Source: Dyadobacter sp. 3J3 (lineage in GTDB: Bacteria; Bacteroidota; Bacteroidia; Cytophagales; Spirosomataceae). Taken from it: 64,000 bases of DNA. Below, one piece after another: positions 8,887 to 17,892 of this stretch. Location: the NCBI RefSeq assembly GCF_009801115.1, contig NZ_VTOL01000003.1, positions 186,001 to 250,000 of the forward strand. The letters are read 5' to 3'. Position numbers and translations under genes: made by a program. Below the pieces are notes generated by a model, which saw only the letters and a list, made by a program, of their open reading frames with translations, was not told where the DNA came from and searched no databases. How positions within the stretch are numbered: the first letter of the stretch is position 1; each line of letters begins with the position of its first letter.

Positions 8887-8907
8887 TGACATTTTAAACA
8901 AGTGTCA
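8887..8907. promoter_or_regulatory. 21-bp palindrome upstream of ccoI, candidate operator
   Basis: TGACATTT and AAGTGTCA form 8-bp arms with one mismatch around a 5-bp centre, about 54 bp before the ccoI start and between divergent genes. The size and symmetry suit a Crp/Fnr-type or other dimeric regulator, but it is not a canonical TTGAT-N4-ATCAA Fnr site. The receiver-Crp protein at 20632 is a possible binder. Confidence 0.4.
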
Positions 8908-8960
8908 CATTAGACCTTCGTTTATTTTAAACTCTGGTTTTCAACCCGCTGGCCCGATTT

Positions 8961-11411
8961 ATGAGACCCCACGAACATATTATTGAAAAACCAATACTTA
9001 CCAGGCCTCCCTGTTATCATTGTGGTGAAGAATGTAAAGATGACATCATCCACTCGGATGAACACGCGTTCTGTTGTGAAGGCTGTTCGATGGTTTATGA
9101 TATTTTGAAAGAGAATGATCTTTGCAGTTATTATTCCATTGACGGGCCACAAGGAATATCTCCGGATAAATCCTATTTCCAGGGAAAATTTGATTATCTG
9201 GACCTGCCGGAAGTAGCTTCCAAATTGCTCGAATTTACCGATGGAAAACTTTCCAGTATCAATTGGCTGATACCTAAAATACATTGTAGCTCCTGCATAT
9301 GGCTGCTGGAACAATTGCACAGATTCAACCCTGCTATCCGAAGTTCAGTTGTCAATTTCCCGGAAAAAAAAGTTAGAATAACTTTTGATTCCCAGCAAAT
9401 TAAACTCAGCGAATTGGCCGTACTTATTACTAAAATTGGTTACGAACCGTACCTAAGCCTGAACGATGTTGAAGGTACTCAAAGCCAAAAATGGAATAGA
9501 ACCCGGTTGTATAAGATTGGTATAGCCGGTTTTGCATTCGGCAATATTATGCTTTTGAGTTTCCCTGAATACTTTCATCTGGGAGAAAGTTCATCTGATC
9601 AAAACCTGCGGACACTTTTTAGCATCATTAATTTCATATTAAGCCTTCCCGTATTTTTTTATTGCGCCGCTGATTTTTTCAAATCTGCCTGGTCGGCGCT
9701 AAAAGGAAAATATCTAAATATTGATGCACCTATCGCCTTGGCTTTGCTTTGCGTTTTTCTTACCAGCATATATCAAATTGTCTCCAAAACCGGCCCAGGA
9801 TATTTTGATTCGCTTACCGGTGCGGTATTTTTTATGTTGATCGGAAGATATTTTCAGGACAAAACATATGCCGGCATTTCCTTTGACAGGGATTACAAAT
9901 CTTATTTCCCTGTCGCAGTAACTACAATAAAAGACGAAAAAGAAACCCGGGTCCCTATCACTGAGCTAAAATCCGGCGATAAGATGTTAGTCAGAAATCA
10001 GGAGTTAATTCCGGCAGATGCCGTCCTTTTAAGCAGCAGGGCATTAATCGATTACAGTTTCGTATCCGGAGAATCAGAGCCGGTGGAACGACAAAAAGGC
10101 GACACTATTTACGCAGGAGGAAAACAGACAGGATTGTCTGTTGAACTGGAAGTTCTTCGCCAGGTTTCTCAAAGCTACCTTACACAACTTTGGAACAACG
10201 ATACTTTTACCAAAGAAAAAGAGAATCAAAACCAGACACTTGCTGCGCGGATTAACCGATACTTTTCCTCGGTCATACTCATTATTGCCAGCCTTACTTT
10301 CCTATTTTGGTTTTTTATCTTAAATCAACATGAAACAGCTTTCAGAGCTTTTACCACTTCCCTGCTCGTCGCCTGTCCGTGTGCATTGTTACTTTCCTCC
10401 ACTTTTACTAATGGCAATTTATTAAGCCTCTTTGGTAAGCACCGGTTTTATCCCAAAAACGCAGATGCCATTGAACGACTTTCACATATTGATACCATCG
10501 TTTTTGATAAAACAGGAACCATCACACAGACGAACGAAGCAGAAATTGAGTTTATCGGCAATAAACTATCAGAAGATGAACTGGTTATAGTAAAAACTTT
10601 GGCTAGGCAATCATCTCACCCTTTGAGTAGAATGCTTGTTAAAAAACTTGAAAATATTATTGGAAGCGGCCGTATGTTGATGCATTTTGAAGAAACCGGA
10701 GGTGCCGGAATAAAGGCATTCTGGGGAAAAACTGAGGTAAAATTAGGATCTTCAAAATGGGTAGAAAATGCAAATCCGTCAGAAAAAACGAGTAATGCCT
10801 CTTATATATATGTTTCGTTTGATAAAAAAATACGAGGTTATTTTACATTAAAAAGCAAATATCGTCCTGAGCTTGCCAGAACCGTAGACATGCTTAAAAA
10901 AGAAGGTTTTCACACCTATCTTTTATCCGGGGACAAACAGACAGACAGGCCTATTTTGTCGCCTATATTTGGGAAAGATACTAATTTATTATTTGAACAA
11001 AGTCCCGAAGAAAAACTTCGTTTCATAGAAAATTTACAAAAAAATGAAGGACGAAATGTTTTAATGATCGGAGACGGACTCAATGACGCAGGTGCTCTTC
11101 GCCAGAGTGATGTCGGCTTAGCCGTTTCAGATGACATAAACAATTTCTCCCCTGCCTGCGATGCTCTTGTGGAAGGAATTCAACTGGAAAAACTCCCAGC
11201 TTTTATAAACCTTGCCAAATCTGGTCAAAGCATTATCAAAATCAGTTTTACTATATCGCTTATTTATAATGTTTTAGGATTGTCGTTGGCAGTTACTGGT
11301 AAATTATCTCCAGTATTCGCAGCCATTCTTATGCCTGTCAGCTCTATTACTATTGTACTTTTTACCACTATTGCGACTAACATCTCAGCCCAAAAGTGGA
11401 TGAAAAGGTGA
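8961..11411 (+). CDS. ccoI: copper-transporting P1B-type ATPase for cbb3 oxidase assembly
   Basis: This is an 816-residue CcoI/FixI-type ATPase that moves copper across the inner membrane for cbb3 oxidase maturation. The N-terminus has the Cys-rich domain of this subgroup (CYHCGEEC, CCEGC at about 18-42), then a ferredoxin-like metal-binding domain with the motif HCSSC (Cys109, Cys112). The transmembrane metal site CPC is at about 472-474 and the phosphorylation motif DKTGT begins at Asp516. SSHPL fits the nucleotide-binding HP motif, and GDGLNDAGAL closes the P domain. The length is usual for the group. ccoS follows after 133 bp, with its own promoter candidate. The context with ccoS, ccoNO, ccoQP, ccoG and ccoH makes the assignment firm. 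Confidence 0.93.
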   Translation: MRPHEHIIEKPILTRPPCYHCGEECKDDIIHSDEHAFCCEGCSMVYDILKENDLCSYYSIDGPQGISPDKSYFQGKFDYLDLPEVASKLLEFTDGKLSSINWLIPKIHCSSCIWLLEQLHRFNPAIRSSVVNFPEKKVRITFDSQQIKLSELAVLITKIGYEPYLSLNDVEGTQSQKWNRTRLYKIGIAGFAFGNIMLLSFPEYFHLGESSSDQNLRTLFSIINFILSLPVFFYCAADFFKSAWSALKGKYLNIDAPIALALLCVFLTSIYQIVSKTGPGYFDSLTGAVFFMLIGRYFQDKTYAGISFDRDYKSYFPVAVTTIKDEKETRVPITELKSGDKMLVRNQELIPADAVLLSSRALIDYSFVSGESEPVERQKGDTIYAGGKQTGLSVELEVLRQVSQSYLTQLWNNDTFTKEKENQNQTLAARINRYFSSVILIIASLTFLFWFFILNQHETAFRAFTTSLLVACPCALLLSSTFTNGNLLSLFGKHRFYPKNADAIERLSHIDTIVFDKTGTITQTNEAEIEFIGNKLSEDELVIVKTLARQSSHPLSRMLVKKLENIIGSGRMLMHFEETGGAGIKAFWGKTEVKLGSSKWVENANPSEKTSNASYIYVSFDKKIRGYFTLKSKYRPELARTVDMLKKEGFHTYLLSGDKQTDRPILSPIFGKDTNLLFEQSPEEKLRFIENLQKNEGRNVLMIGDGLNDAGALRQSDVGLAVSDDINNFSPACDALVEGIQLEKLPAFINLAKSGQSIIKISFTISLIYNVLGLSLAVTGKLSPVFAAILMPVSSITIVLFTTIATNISAQKWMKR

Positions 11412-11446
11412 CGAACATCAGTTTAATAGCATCCTAATGTCATCGT

Positions 11447-11473
11447 TTGCCTTAACCAAGTCAGGTAGTTTTG
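11447..11473 (+). promoter_or_regulatory. candidate promoter for ccoS-ccoNO-ccoQP
   Basis: TTG at 11447-11449 and TAGTTTTG at 11466-11473 match the Bacteroidota -33 and -7 boxes with 16 bp between them, slightly short of the usual 17-23. It lies 72 bp before ccoS. Confidence 0.42.
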
Positions 11474-11544
11474 GCATATCAAAAGCGAGGAAAATATTTT
11501 TCACAAAACACTGATAATCAATTAATTTAATTAAATAGAAACCC

Positions 11545-11718
11545 ATGGGCGCTCTTTACGTTTTGATTCTCGTCAGCTTGTTTGTGGCCTTAGGCTTCCT
11601 AAGCACCTTTATTTGGTCGGTCTGGAAAGGTCATTTTGATGATGACTGCACACCGGCGATGCGCATACTTCTGGATGACGGCATTATCACCAACAAACCG
11701 GTTAAAAAAAATTCCTGA
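11545..11718 (+). CDS. ccoS: cbb3-type cytochrome oxidase assembly protein CcoS
   Basis: This is a 57-residue protein beginning MGALYVLILVSLFVALGFL, with one membrane helix, then FIWSVWKGHFDD and a short charged tail (DDGIITNKPVKKNS). This is the CcoS layout: a helix, then a W-x-x-K/R-x-G-Q/H-F/Y-D-D box. CcoS is needed for cofactor insertion into cbb3 oxidase. It lies between ccoI and ccoNO on the same strand, 71 bp before ccoNO. Confidence 0.9.
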   Translation: MGALYVLILVSLFVALGFLSTFIWSVWKGHFDDDCTPAMRILLDDGIITNKPVKKNS

Positions 11719-11789
11719 ATTAGATTCCGGATTATCTCACCCGACCCAAATTATTACCACTATTTATTCACCAATCTGCTCTCAAAATT

Positions 11790-13940
11790 ATGTCAAACCT
11801 TCCCAATCCAGGTATCGCATCCATTGAGCTGGACGAATTTCAGTATGATAATAAAATCGTACGAAATTTTGCTATCGCGACGATCCTGTTCGGACTTATA
11901 GGCATGCTTGTCGGTCTCTTGGCCGCTTTCCAGCTTGTATTTCCAAATTTAAATATGGATTTACCGTATACCACTTTCAGCCGTATCAGGCCATTGCATA
12001 CCAATGCCGTTATTTTTGCGTTTGTAGGAAACGGTTTTTTTACCGGCCTGTATTACTCAGCACCAAGGGTATTGCGGACACCGATGTGGAGCCCTGTTTT
12101 AAGTCGGTTCCACTTTTGGGCCTGGCAGTTTATTATCATCGGTGCTGCTATTACCTTGCCGATGGGATTGTCCAGCGCCAAAGAATATGCGGAACTTGAA
12201 TGGCCGCTTGATATTGCGATTGCAATCGTTTGGCTTTCAGGTTTAACCAACTTGGTGATGACAACAATTCATCGTCGCGTTGAACATATTTACGCTGCTA
12301 TCTGGTTTTACATTGCTTCATTTGTTACTGTTGCCATGTTGCATGTGGTTAATAATCTGGAACTTCCGGTTTCACTTTTTAAAAGTTACTCGCTTTACGC
12401 AGGTGTTCAGGATGCTTTGGTGCAATGGTGGTATGGACATAATGCGGTGGCGTTTTTTCTGACTACGCCTTATTTAGGCTTGATGTATTACTTTTTACCA
12501 AAAGCAGCGAACCGTCCTATTTATTCATACCGACTTTCCATTGTCCATTTCTGGTCATTGATTTTCCTTTACATCTGGGCTGGACCTCACCATTTGCTTT
12601 ATACCGCATTGCCGGATTGGGCGCAAACGCTCGGAACTGTTTTTTCTGTGATGCTGATCGCTCCTTCATGGGGTGGAATGATGAACGGCCTTTTGACTTT
12701 GCGCGGTGCCTGGGATAAAGTTCGCGAAGATGTAGTTTTGAAATTTTTCGTCGTAGCCATTACGGCCTACGGTATGGCAACATTTGAAGGACCTATGCTG
12801 GCTTTCAAAAATGTTAATGCCATTGCCCATTATACCGACTGGATCGTTGCGCACGTACACGTAGGAGCGTTAGGATGGAACGGCTTCCTGACATTTGGTA
12901 TGTTATACTGGCTTTTCCCTCGATTATACAATCGTCCATTGTTTTCTACCAAACTGGCCAGTTTCCATTTCTGGATCGGTACCTTAGGGATTCTGTTTTA
13001 TACTGTACCAATGTATTGGGCCGGGTGGGTGCAAAGTTCTATGTGGAAAGAATTTACAGCAGAAGGTTTGTTAAAGTATCCTAATTTCCTTGAAACTGTA
13101 ACACAGCTTGCACCGCTTTACTTCCTAAGAAGTATCGGCGGTACCTTATATATTATTGGTTTTATAGTGATGATCTACAACTTGTGGATGACAGCACTTA
13201 AAGGTACACTTGTTCCATACGAAACTGCAAAAGCAATGCCGTTGGCCGCTGTTTGGCATGCTGATAAAAAGGAATTCTGGCATCAGAGATTGTTGGAACG
13301 TAAACCTTTAACAATCACAATTGTTGCCTTGCTAGTCGTTTCGATTGGTGGTATGATAGAAATGATTCCAACTTTTATGATCGAATCCAACGTTCCTACC
13401 ATTGCAAGTGTGAAACCATATACCCCTCTTGAACTTCAGGGCCGTGATATTTATGTTCGTGAAGGCTGTTATGTTTGTCACACGCAAATGATTCGTCCTT
13501 TCCGTTCTGAAATTGAACGTTATGGGGAATATTCAAAATCCGGGGAATTTGTTTATGACCACCCGCACCAGTGGGGATCAAAACGCACAGGTCCGGATCT
13601 GCACAGAATTGGTGGAAAATATCCTGACTCATGGCATTACAACCACATGGAAGATCCTACTTCTATGTCCCCAGGATCTATTATGCCACGTTATGGCTGG
13701 CTTTTGGAAGACGATCTGGATACAGCTTCCACACCCGTAAAAATTCGTGCAATGCAGACTCTCGGTGTTCCTTATGAAAAAGGTTATGATAAAATTGCCA
13801 ATGCTGAATTGCATAAACAAGCACTTGGAATCCAGTCCAGATTGAAACAAAGCGGGATTAAAGCCAATGAAAACAAGGAAATCATTGCGTTGATTGCTTA
13901 TCTGCAACGATTGGGTACGGATATCAAAACGGGTAAATAA
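11790..13940 (+). CDS. ccoNO: cbb3-type cytochrome c oxidase, fused subunits I and II
   Basis: This is a 716-residue fusion of CcoN and CcoO. Residues about 20-480 are the 12-helix CcoN core, with conserved His patterns (RPLHTNAVIF near the start, WWYGHNAVAFF, GPHHLLYTALPDW, HVHVGALGWNG) for the low-spin haem, CuB and haem b3. Another helix follows at about 505-530. Residues about 545-716 are CcoO with one c-type haem site, CYVCH, and the CcoO features MIRPFRSE, KRTGPDLHR and MPRYGW giving the axial Met. The fusion is common in Bacteroidota. It catalyses O2 reduction with proton pumping at low oxygen. A strong GC hairpin follows its stop. Confidence 0.95.
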   Translation: MSNLPNPGIASIELDEFQYDNKIVRNFAIATILFGLIGMLVGLLAAFQLVFPNLNMDLPYTTFSRIRPLHTNAVIFAFVGNGFFTGLYYSAPRVLRTPMWSPVLSRFHFWAWQFIIIGAAITLPMGLSSAKEYAELEWPLDIAIAIVWLSGLTNLVMTTIHRRVEHIYAAIWFYIASFVTVAMLHVVNNLELPVSLFKSYSLYAGVQDALVQWWYGHNAVAFFLTTPYLGLMYYFLPKAANRPIYSYRLSIVHFWSLIFLYIWAGPHHLLYTALPDWAQTLGTVFSVMLIAPSWGGMMNGLLTLRGAWDKVREDVVLKFFVVAITAYGMATFEGPMLAFKNVNAIAHYTDWIVAHVHVGALGWNGFLTFGMLYWLFPRLYNRPLFSTKLASFHFWIGTLGILFYTVPMYWAGWVQSSMWKEFTAEGLLKYPNFLETVTQLAPLYFLRSIGGTLYIIGFIVMIYNLWMTALKGTLVPYETAKAMPLAAVWHADKKEFWHQRLLERKPLTITIVALLVVSIGGMIEMIPTFMIESNVPTIASVKPYTPLELQGRDIYVREGCYVCHTQMIRPFRSEIERYGEYSKSGEFVYDHPHQWGSKRTGPDLHRIGGKYPDSWHYNHMEDPTSMSPGSIMPRYGWLLEDDLDTASTPVKIRAMQTLGVPYEKGYDKIANAELHKQALGIQSRLKQSGIKANENKEIIALIAYLQRLGTDIKTGK

Positions 13941-13951
13941 TTGTCGAAACA

Positions 13952-13972
13952 GGGCGACCACGAGGGTCGCCC
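13952..13972. repeat. GC-rich hairpin directly after ccoNO (REP-like)
   Basis: GGGCGACC and GGTCGCCC form a perfect 8-bp stem around the 5-base loop ACGAG, 11 bp after the ccoNO stop. No T-run follows, so it is not an intrinsic terminator. It could stabilise or separate the ccoNO and ccoQP messages, or be one copy of a dispersed REP-like element; no second copy is in this window. Confidence 0.65.
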
Positions 13973-13988
13973 CAACCATAACAAAATC

Positions 13989-15020
13989 ATGAAATTCCGA
14001 AACTATCTCGAAACCATTGCGGGTGTGGGTATTTTCCCACTTATCTCCCTCATCATATTCTTTGTCTTCTTTGTCGTGCTTCTGTTTTATGTTTTCAAAC
14101 TGGATAAAACGTCCCTTAATCAAATGAAAAACATCCCTTTAAATGATGGAAGTGTCAAAAAAGGAATTTTATCAATAATACTTTTCCTGATATGTTCTTT
14201 ATCAGCTTATGCTCAGGAGCCAAAAGAAGAACTTCGTGCACTTTCCGGCACCGACATTTTATTAATAATGTTGTTAGGATTATTAGTTTTTATAATGGTT
14301 CTAATCGTCATTTTATTAGTAAATGCACTTTCCGTTTTAAGGCAGGTCACCAATAAAAATACTGAAACAGCTCCTAAAACAAGCTGGTTCAAAAAATTCG
14401 CTGGTCTTGGTGTTTCATTAAATGATGAAAAAACAATCCTGATCGAAGGTCACGATTATGACGGAATCCAGGAACTGGATAACCGCATGCCGCCATGGCT
14501 GCAATCCCTATTTCTTGCAACTGTTTTGATAGCAATTGGATATTCGGCCTATTATTTCAGCGGAATGGGAGATTTACAAATTGCAGAACTTGATAAGGAA
14601 ATAGCCCTGGCGGATATTGAGAAAAAAGCTTATCTGGAAAAAGTGGGTTCAACTATGGACGAAAACACAGTCACCCAGCTAACTGAAATAGTTGGAATTG
14701 ACGCTGGGAAAGCCATTTTCCAGGAAAAATGCACGGCCTGCCATGGCACAGAAGGCGGAGGAGGAGTTGGGCCAAATCTTACCGATAAATTCTGGCTGCA
14801 TGGAGGAAATATCAAAAATCTTTTCAAAGTAATTAAATACGGTGTTCCTGAAAAAGGTATGATCTCATGGGAAAAACAGCTTTCTCCGACAGACATGCAA
14901 AAAGTAGCCAGTTTCGTATTGTCACTAAAAGGAAGTAAACCGGCAAACCCGAAAGAACCGCAAGGGGAAATATTTGAAGAAGGAAAAATGCCCGCAGATA
15001 GTACGGTTGCGGTAAGATAG
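13989..15020 (+). CDS. ccoP: cbb3-type oxidase subunit III with fused CcoQ-like N-terminus
   Basis: This encodes 343 residues from the ATG at 13989. The frame opens upstream at a TTG in 13941, but that region is the hairpin. Residues 1-45 match CcoQ (MKFRNYLETIAGVGIFPLIS, one helix). There is no stop before the CcoP part, which begins with another helix (GILSIILFLICSLSAYA, like a signal anchor), then two more helices (about 80-105 and 170-190), and a C-terminal class I cytochrome c domain. That domain has a single CTACH site followed by GGGGVGPNL and a late Met (GVPEKGMISW). Proteobacterial CcoP has two haem c sites; here there is one. An internal ATG at 14124 could start a separate CcoP. Confidence 0.88.
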   Translation: MKFRNYLETIAGVGIFPLISLIIFFVFFVVLLFYVFKLDKTSLNQMKNIPLNDGSVKKGILSIILFLICSLSAYAQEPKEELRALSGTDILLIMLLGLLVFIMVLIVILLVNALSVLRQVTNKNTETAPKTSWFKKFAGLGVSLNDEKTILIEGHDYDGIQELDNRMPPWLQSLFLATVLIAIGYSAYYFSGMGDLQIAELDKEIALADIEKKAYLEKVGSTMDENTVTQLTEIVGIDAGKAIFQEKCTACHGTEGGGGVGPNLTDKFWLHGGNIKNLFKVIKYGVPEKGMISWEKQLSPTDMQKVASFVLSLKGSKPANPKEPQGEIFEEGKMPADSTVAVR

Positions 15021-15048
15021 TTGAAAGCGGCCGCGTCGCGGTTGAAAG
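15021..15048 (+). repeat. dispersed GC-rich repeat abutting the ccoQP stop
   Basis: Starting on the base after the ccoQP TAG, TTGAAAGCGGCCGC and then CGGTTGAAAGT run in a GC-rich block. A 27-bp core (15023-15049) matches the reverse complement of 42465-42491 at 23 of 27 positions. That copy also lies just after a gene (fabG) and in the same orientation relative to it. Confidence 0.55.
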
Positions 15049-15128
15049 TTAAAAAAATGCGCTTTGGGGCATATCTGATTTATTTTTAGATTTTCTTTTA
15101 AGCATTAACGTCCTCCTGGACTATTAAA

Positions 15129-16550
15129 ATGAGTATACCAAATTCTATTCCTGTTTCCACGCCGCCCGCCGACGATTCTTTCCGTGATCATTTCAATGGC
15201 GTTAATGAAGACGGAAAACGGAATTGGTTTTATCCGCAAAAACCAACAGGAAAATGGCATGACAGGCGTGTCTGGTTTACGGTTGTTATTCTTACTTTAT
15301 TATTTGTTACGCCTTTTTTGAAATATAACAACCAGCCGCTTCTACTTTTCAATGTTCTGGAAAGAAAATTCATCATTTTCGGATTATTCATTGGGCCGCA
15401 GGATTATTGGCTTTTTGGACTTACGATGTTATCCTTTATGGTTTTCATCGTTTTATTCACAACCATATTCGGACGTTTGTGGTGTGGCTGGGCCTGTCCG
15501 CAAACTGTTTTTATGGAAATGGTTTTTCGGAAAATCGAATACCTTATTGAAGGTGATAGCGGCAAACAAAAATTATTAAACAAAGCCCCGTGGACAAGTG
15601 ACAAAGTTTTAAAAAAGGGAATTAAATATTTCTTATTTTTACTAGTCTCTTTTCTAATTGCCAACCTCCTTTTATCCTATGTTATTGGTGTCGATGAAGT
15701 ATCTAAAATCGTTAGCGAACCTATAGCCGACCACGTACCGCTTTTTTCCGGAATTATCATTTTTACCGCGGTTTTCTATTTCAATTTTGCATGGCTGCGT
15801 GATCAGGCGTGCACGGTTGTTTGTCCATATGGTCGCTTGCAAGGGGTTTTGATGGACAGAAATTCTATTGTTGTTGCCTATGATTACAAGCGTGGAGAAC
15901 CTCGCGAAAAATTACATAAAGGCCACGATCGTACTGCTGGTGACTGCATCAGCTGCTTTCAATGTGTAGCCGTTTGCCCGACAGGAATTGACATTCGAAA
16001 CGGCACCCAAATGGAATGTGTAAACTGCACAGCCTGTATTGATGCCTGCGATTCCATCATGGATAAAGTGGGTTTTGACAAAGGATTGATAAAATACACA
16101 TCCGAAAATGCGATCGTTAGTGGAGTCAATAAACTGATAACCAATCGAACACGGGGATATATTGTCGTACTTGTTTTACTATGGTCGGCACTGGGATATC
16201 TGGTTGTTTCCAGAAATGATACGCAAACCACGTTATTCCGCGCACCAGGGAGTCAATATATTGAAAATAAGGATGGTACGATCAGTAACTTGTATACTTT
16301 CAAAATTTTTAACAAAACAAACCAGATCGTAAAACCGGTCATTCATCTTGATTCACCAAAAGGGACATTGCTCTTCGCAGGAAAGCCTGATCTGACATTG
16401 GATGGAGCCGGTATGTCGGAAGGGACAGTTTTTATCATTATTCCAAAAACAGAATTAAAGAACCGAAAGACAAAACTGAAACTTTCTGTTTTTCAGGGAA
16501 AAGAAAAACTGGAAACTTTTGAGACCACTTTTATGGCTCCGGAAGAATGA
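15129..16550 (+). CDS. ccoG: cbb3 oxidase accessory protein CcoG (iron-sulfur membrane protein)
   Basis: This is a 473-residue membrane protein. Helices lie at about 50-70, 95-120, 160-185 and 200-220, with CGWACPQTVFMEMVF between helices 2 and 3 and ACTVVCPYGRLQG after helix 4. Two 4Fe-4S clusters are supplied by CISCFQCVAVCPTGIDIRNG and the following CVNCTACIDACD. A last helix lies at about 340-358, then a periplasmic beta domain that ends the protein. CcoG acts in copper handling for cbb3 oxidase assembly (shown as a Cu(II) reductase in a proteobacterium). It lies downstream of ccoQP in the same direction. Confidence 0.94.
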   Translation: MSIPNSIPVSTPPADDSFRDHFNGVNEDGKRNWFYPQKPTGKWHDRRVWFTVVILTLLFVTPFLKYNNQPLLLFNVLERKFIIFGLFIGPQDYWLFGLTMLSFMVFIVLFTTIFGRLWCGWACPQTVFMEMVFRKIEYLIEGDSGKQKLLNKAPWTSDKVLKKGIKYFLFLLVSFLIANLLLSYVIGVDEVSKIVSEPIADHVPLFSGIIIFTAVFYFNFAWLRDQACTVVCPYGRLQGVLMDRNSIVVAYDYKRGEPREKLHKGHDRTAGDCISCFQCVAVCPTGIDIRNGTQMECVNCTACIDACDSIMDKVGFDKGLIKYTSENAIVSGVNKLITNRTRGYIVVLVLLWSALGYLVVSRNDTQTTLFRAPGSQYIENKDGTISNLYTFKIFNKTNQIVKPVIHLDSPKGTLLFAGKPDLTLDGAGMSEGTVFIIIPKTELKNRKTKLKLSVFQGKEKLETFETTFMAPEE

Positions 16551-16602
16551 TTTTAAGTGTTTTACTCAGAAATCATATTTTAATATTTAAACGAACAATA
16601 TC

Positions 16603-17055
16603 ATGAAACTAAACTGGGGCGCAGGCATTGCAATACTCTATGGAGGATTTGTAGTCATGATACTTTTGTTGGTAGGCATGAGCGCCAGCCAGAAAATTGA
16701 TCTTGTAACAGATCATTACTATGAAGAAGAACTCCAATTTCAGGATAAAATAAACAAAGTAAATCTGACAAAAGCATTAAGCAATCCGCTAACCTGGCGA
16801 GTGGAAGAGCAGGGAATAATGATTCATTTTCCAGAGGAATTTGCAGAAGATACTTTAACAGGAAATGTGAAATTGTACTGTCCATCCGATAATACAAAGG
16901 ATCGTACTTTTCCAGTAAAGGCTGAAAATAGTGATCAGTTAATAGCCGGATCCGATATCAAACCAGGCCGCTACTATTTGCAAATTGACTGGAAAAACGG
17001 AACAAAGGCTTACTGGAATGAAGGTGTGGTGGTTATCACAAAACCAGGATTGTAA
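16603..17055 (+). CDS. ccoH: FixH/CcoH family protein
   Basis: This is a 150-residue protein. One N-terminal helix (GAGIAILYGGFVVMILLLVGMS) is followed by the family segment KIDLVTDHYYEEELQFQDKI, which fits the YE-x-G/E-L-x-x-Q-x-x-I pattern of FixH, then a periplasmic beta domain. CcoH helps assemble cbb3 oxidase and stays associated with it. Its stop codon overlaps the start of the next gene (TAATG at 17053-17057), so the two are translationally coupled. Confidence 0.88.
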   Translation: MKLNWGAGIAILYGGFVVMILLLVGMSASQKIDLVTDHYYEEELQFQDKINKVNLTKALSNPLTWRVEEQGIMIHFPEEFAEDTLTGNVKLYCPSDNTKDRTFPVKAENSDQLIAGSDIKPGRYYLQIDWKNGTKAYWNEGVVVITKPGL

Positions 17056-17762
17056 TGTATAACGCTCTGCCCTATCTCGCATTTTCTATGGGATTATTGA
17101 GCAGTTTTCATTGCATAGCCATGTGCGGCCCGATTGCTTTGGCACTGCCAGTTCAAAAAGGAAATAAATTTCAGCAATTTACCGGTTTGGCCGTTTACAA
17201 CAGCGGACGGACTTTTACCTATGCAGCACTGGGAATTGCTTTGGGCTCTCTTGGATCCTCGTTCGCTTTCATAGGATATCTACGTTATCTTTCGATCTTT
17301 TCAGGAATACTGATGCTGCTTTATGTACTTTGGCCTGCACGCCTGGACACCTATTTTCATCCACCAAAAATCTGGCAGAGATTTATTCAGCATTTGAAAA
17401 AACAAATGGGAGAAATGCTGCGGAGCCGGAAAATGCAAAGCTGGTTTTTGTTAGGAATTTTAAATGGACTGCTTCCATGCGGCCTGGTTTATCTTGCGCT
17501 TATCAGCTCAATTGCTACCGGAAATGCTTTCAGCGGTGGTTTATATATGCTGATGTTTGGCGTTGGTACCTTGCCTGCGATGATGGCCGTTGGTTTCTTT
17601 AAGCAATGGTTTTCAATTTCACTTCGCTCACGTGTGCGAAAATTAACACCAGTTATGTTAGCGATTGCTGGTATTTTATTGGTTATGAGGGGAATATTAA
17701 TACAATATCCAATTGATAATTCTGCCAATAGTAATTCCATTCCGATTTGTCACGGCAAATAA
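17055..17762 (+). CDS. SafE/TauE-like (DsbD-like) membrane protein, CcoA/CtpA-associated type
   Basis: This is a 235-residue protein with six or seven membrane helices. It starts LAFSMGLLSSFHCIAMCGPIALALP and has a second MLNGLLPCGLVYLAL-like segment (residues about 138-150), the paired helix-breaking Cys-Gly and Pro-Cys-Gly motifs of the urease-accessory UreH/SafE group (PF13386). Proteins of this type follow ccoH in many Bacteroidota and are thought to move copper or electrons for oxidase assembly. It overlaps ccoH by 1 bp. Labels such as sulfite exporter come from the family name and are not supported by context. Confidence 0.82.
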   Translation: MYNALPYLAFSMGLLSSFHCIAMCGPIALALPVQKGNKFQQFTGLAVYNSGRTFTYAALGIALGSLGSSFAFIGYLRYLSIFSGILMLLYVLWPARLDTYFHPPKIWQRFIQHLKKQMGEMLRSRKMQSWFLLGILNGLLPCGLVYLALISSIATGNAFSGGLYMLMFGVGTLPAMMAVGFFKQWFSISLRSRVRKLTPVMLAIAGILLVMRGILIQYPIDNSANSNSIPICHGK

Positions 17763-17892
17763 TAATTTTGTTTTGCCAACTCACTTTCAAAATCCTTTCA
17801 AAAGTAAGTTTTCAAACTGATTTCTGTCATGTTTTTAGCCATGGTACCTGACTAGTTTTGATATATAGAAATTAATTCAAAACACGACTCCC

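Noticed and set aside
13629..14123. Open frame of 164 codons on the minus strand across the ccoNO/ccoQP junction
   Set aside because: It is antisense to two well-supported genes and crosses the GC hairpin; there is no motif or signal.
17763..17892. Possible Fnr box before hemN
   Set aside because: No TTGAT-N4-ATCAA-like site with matching halves could be found.
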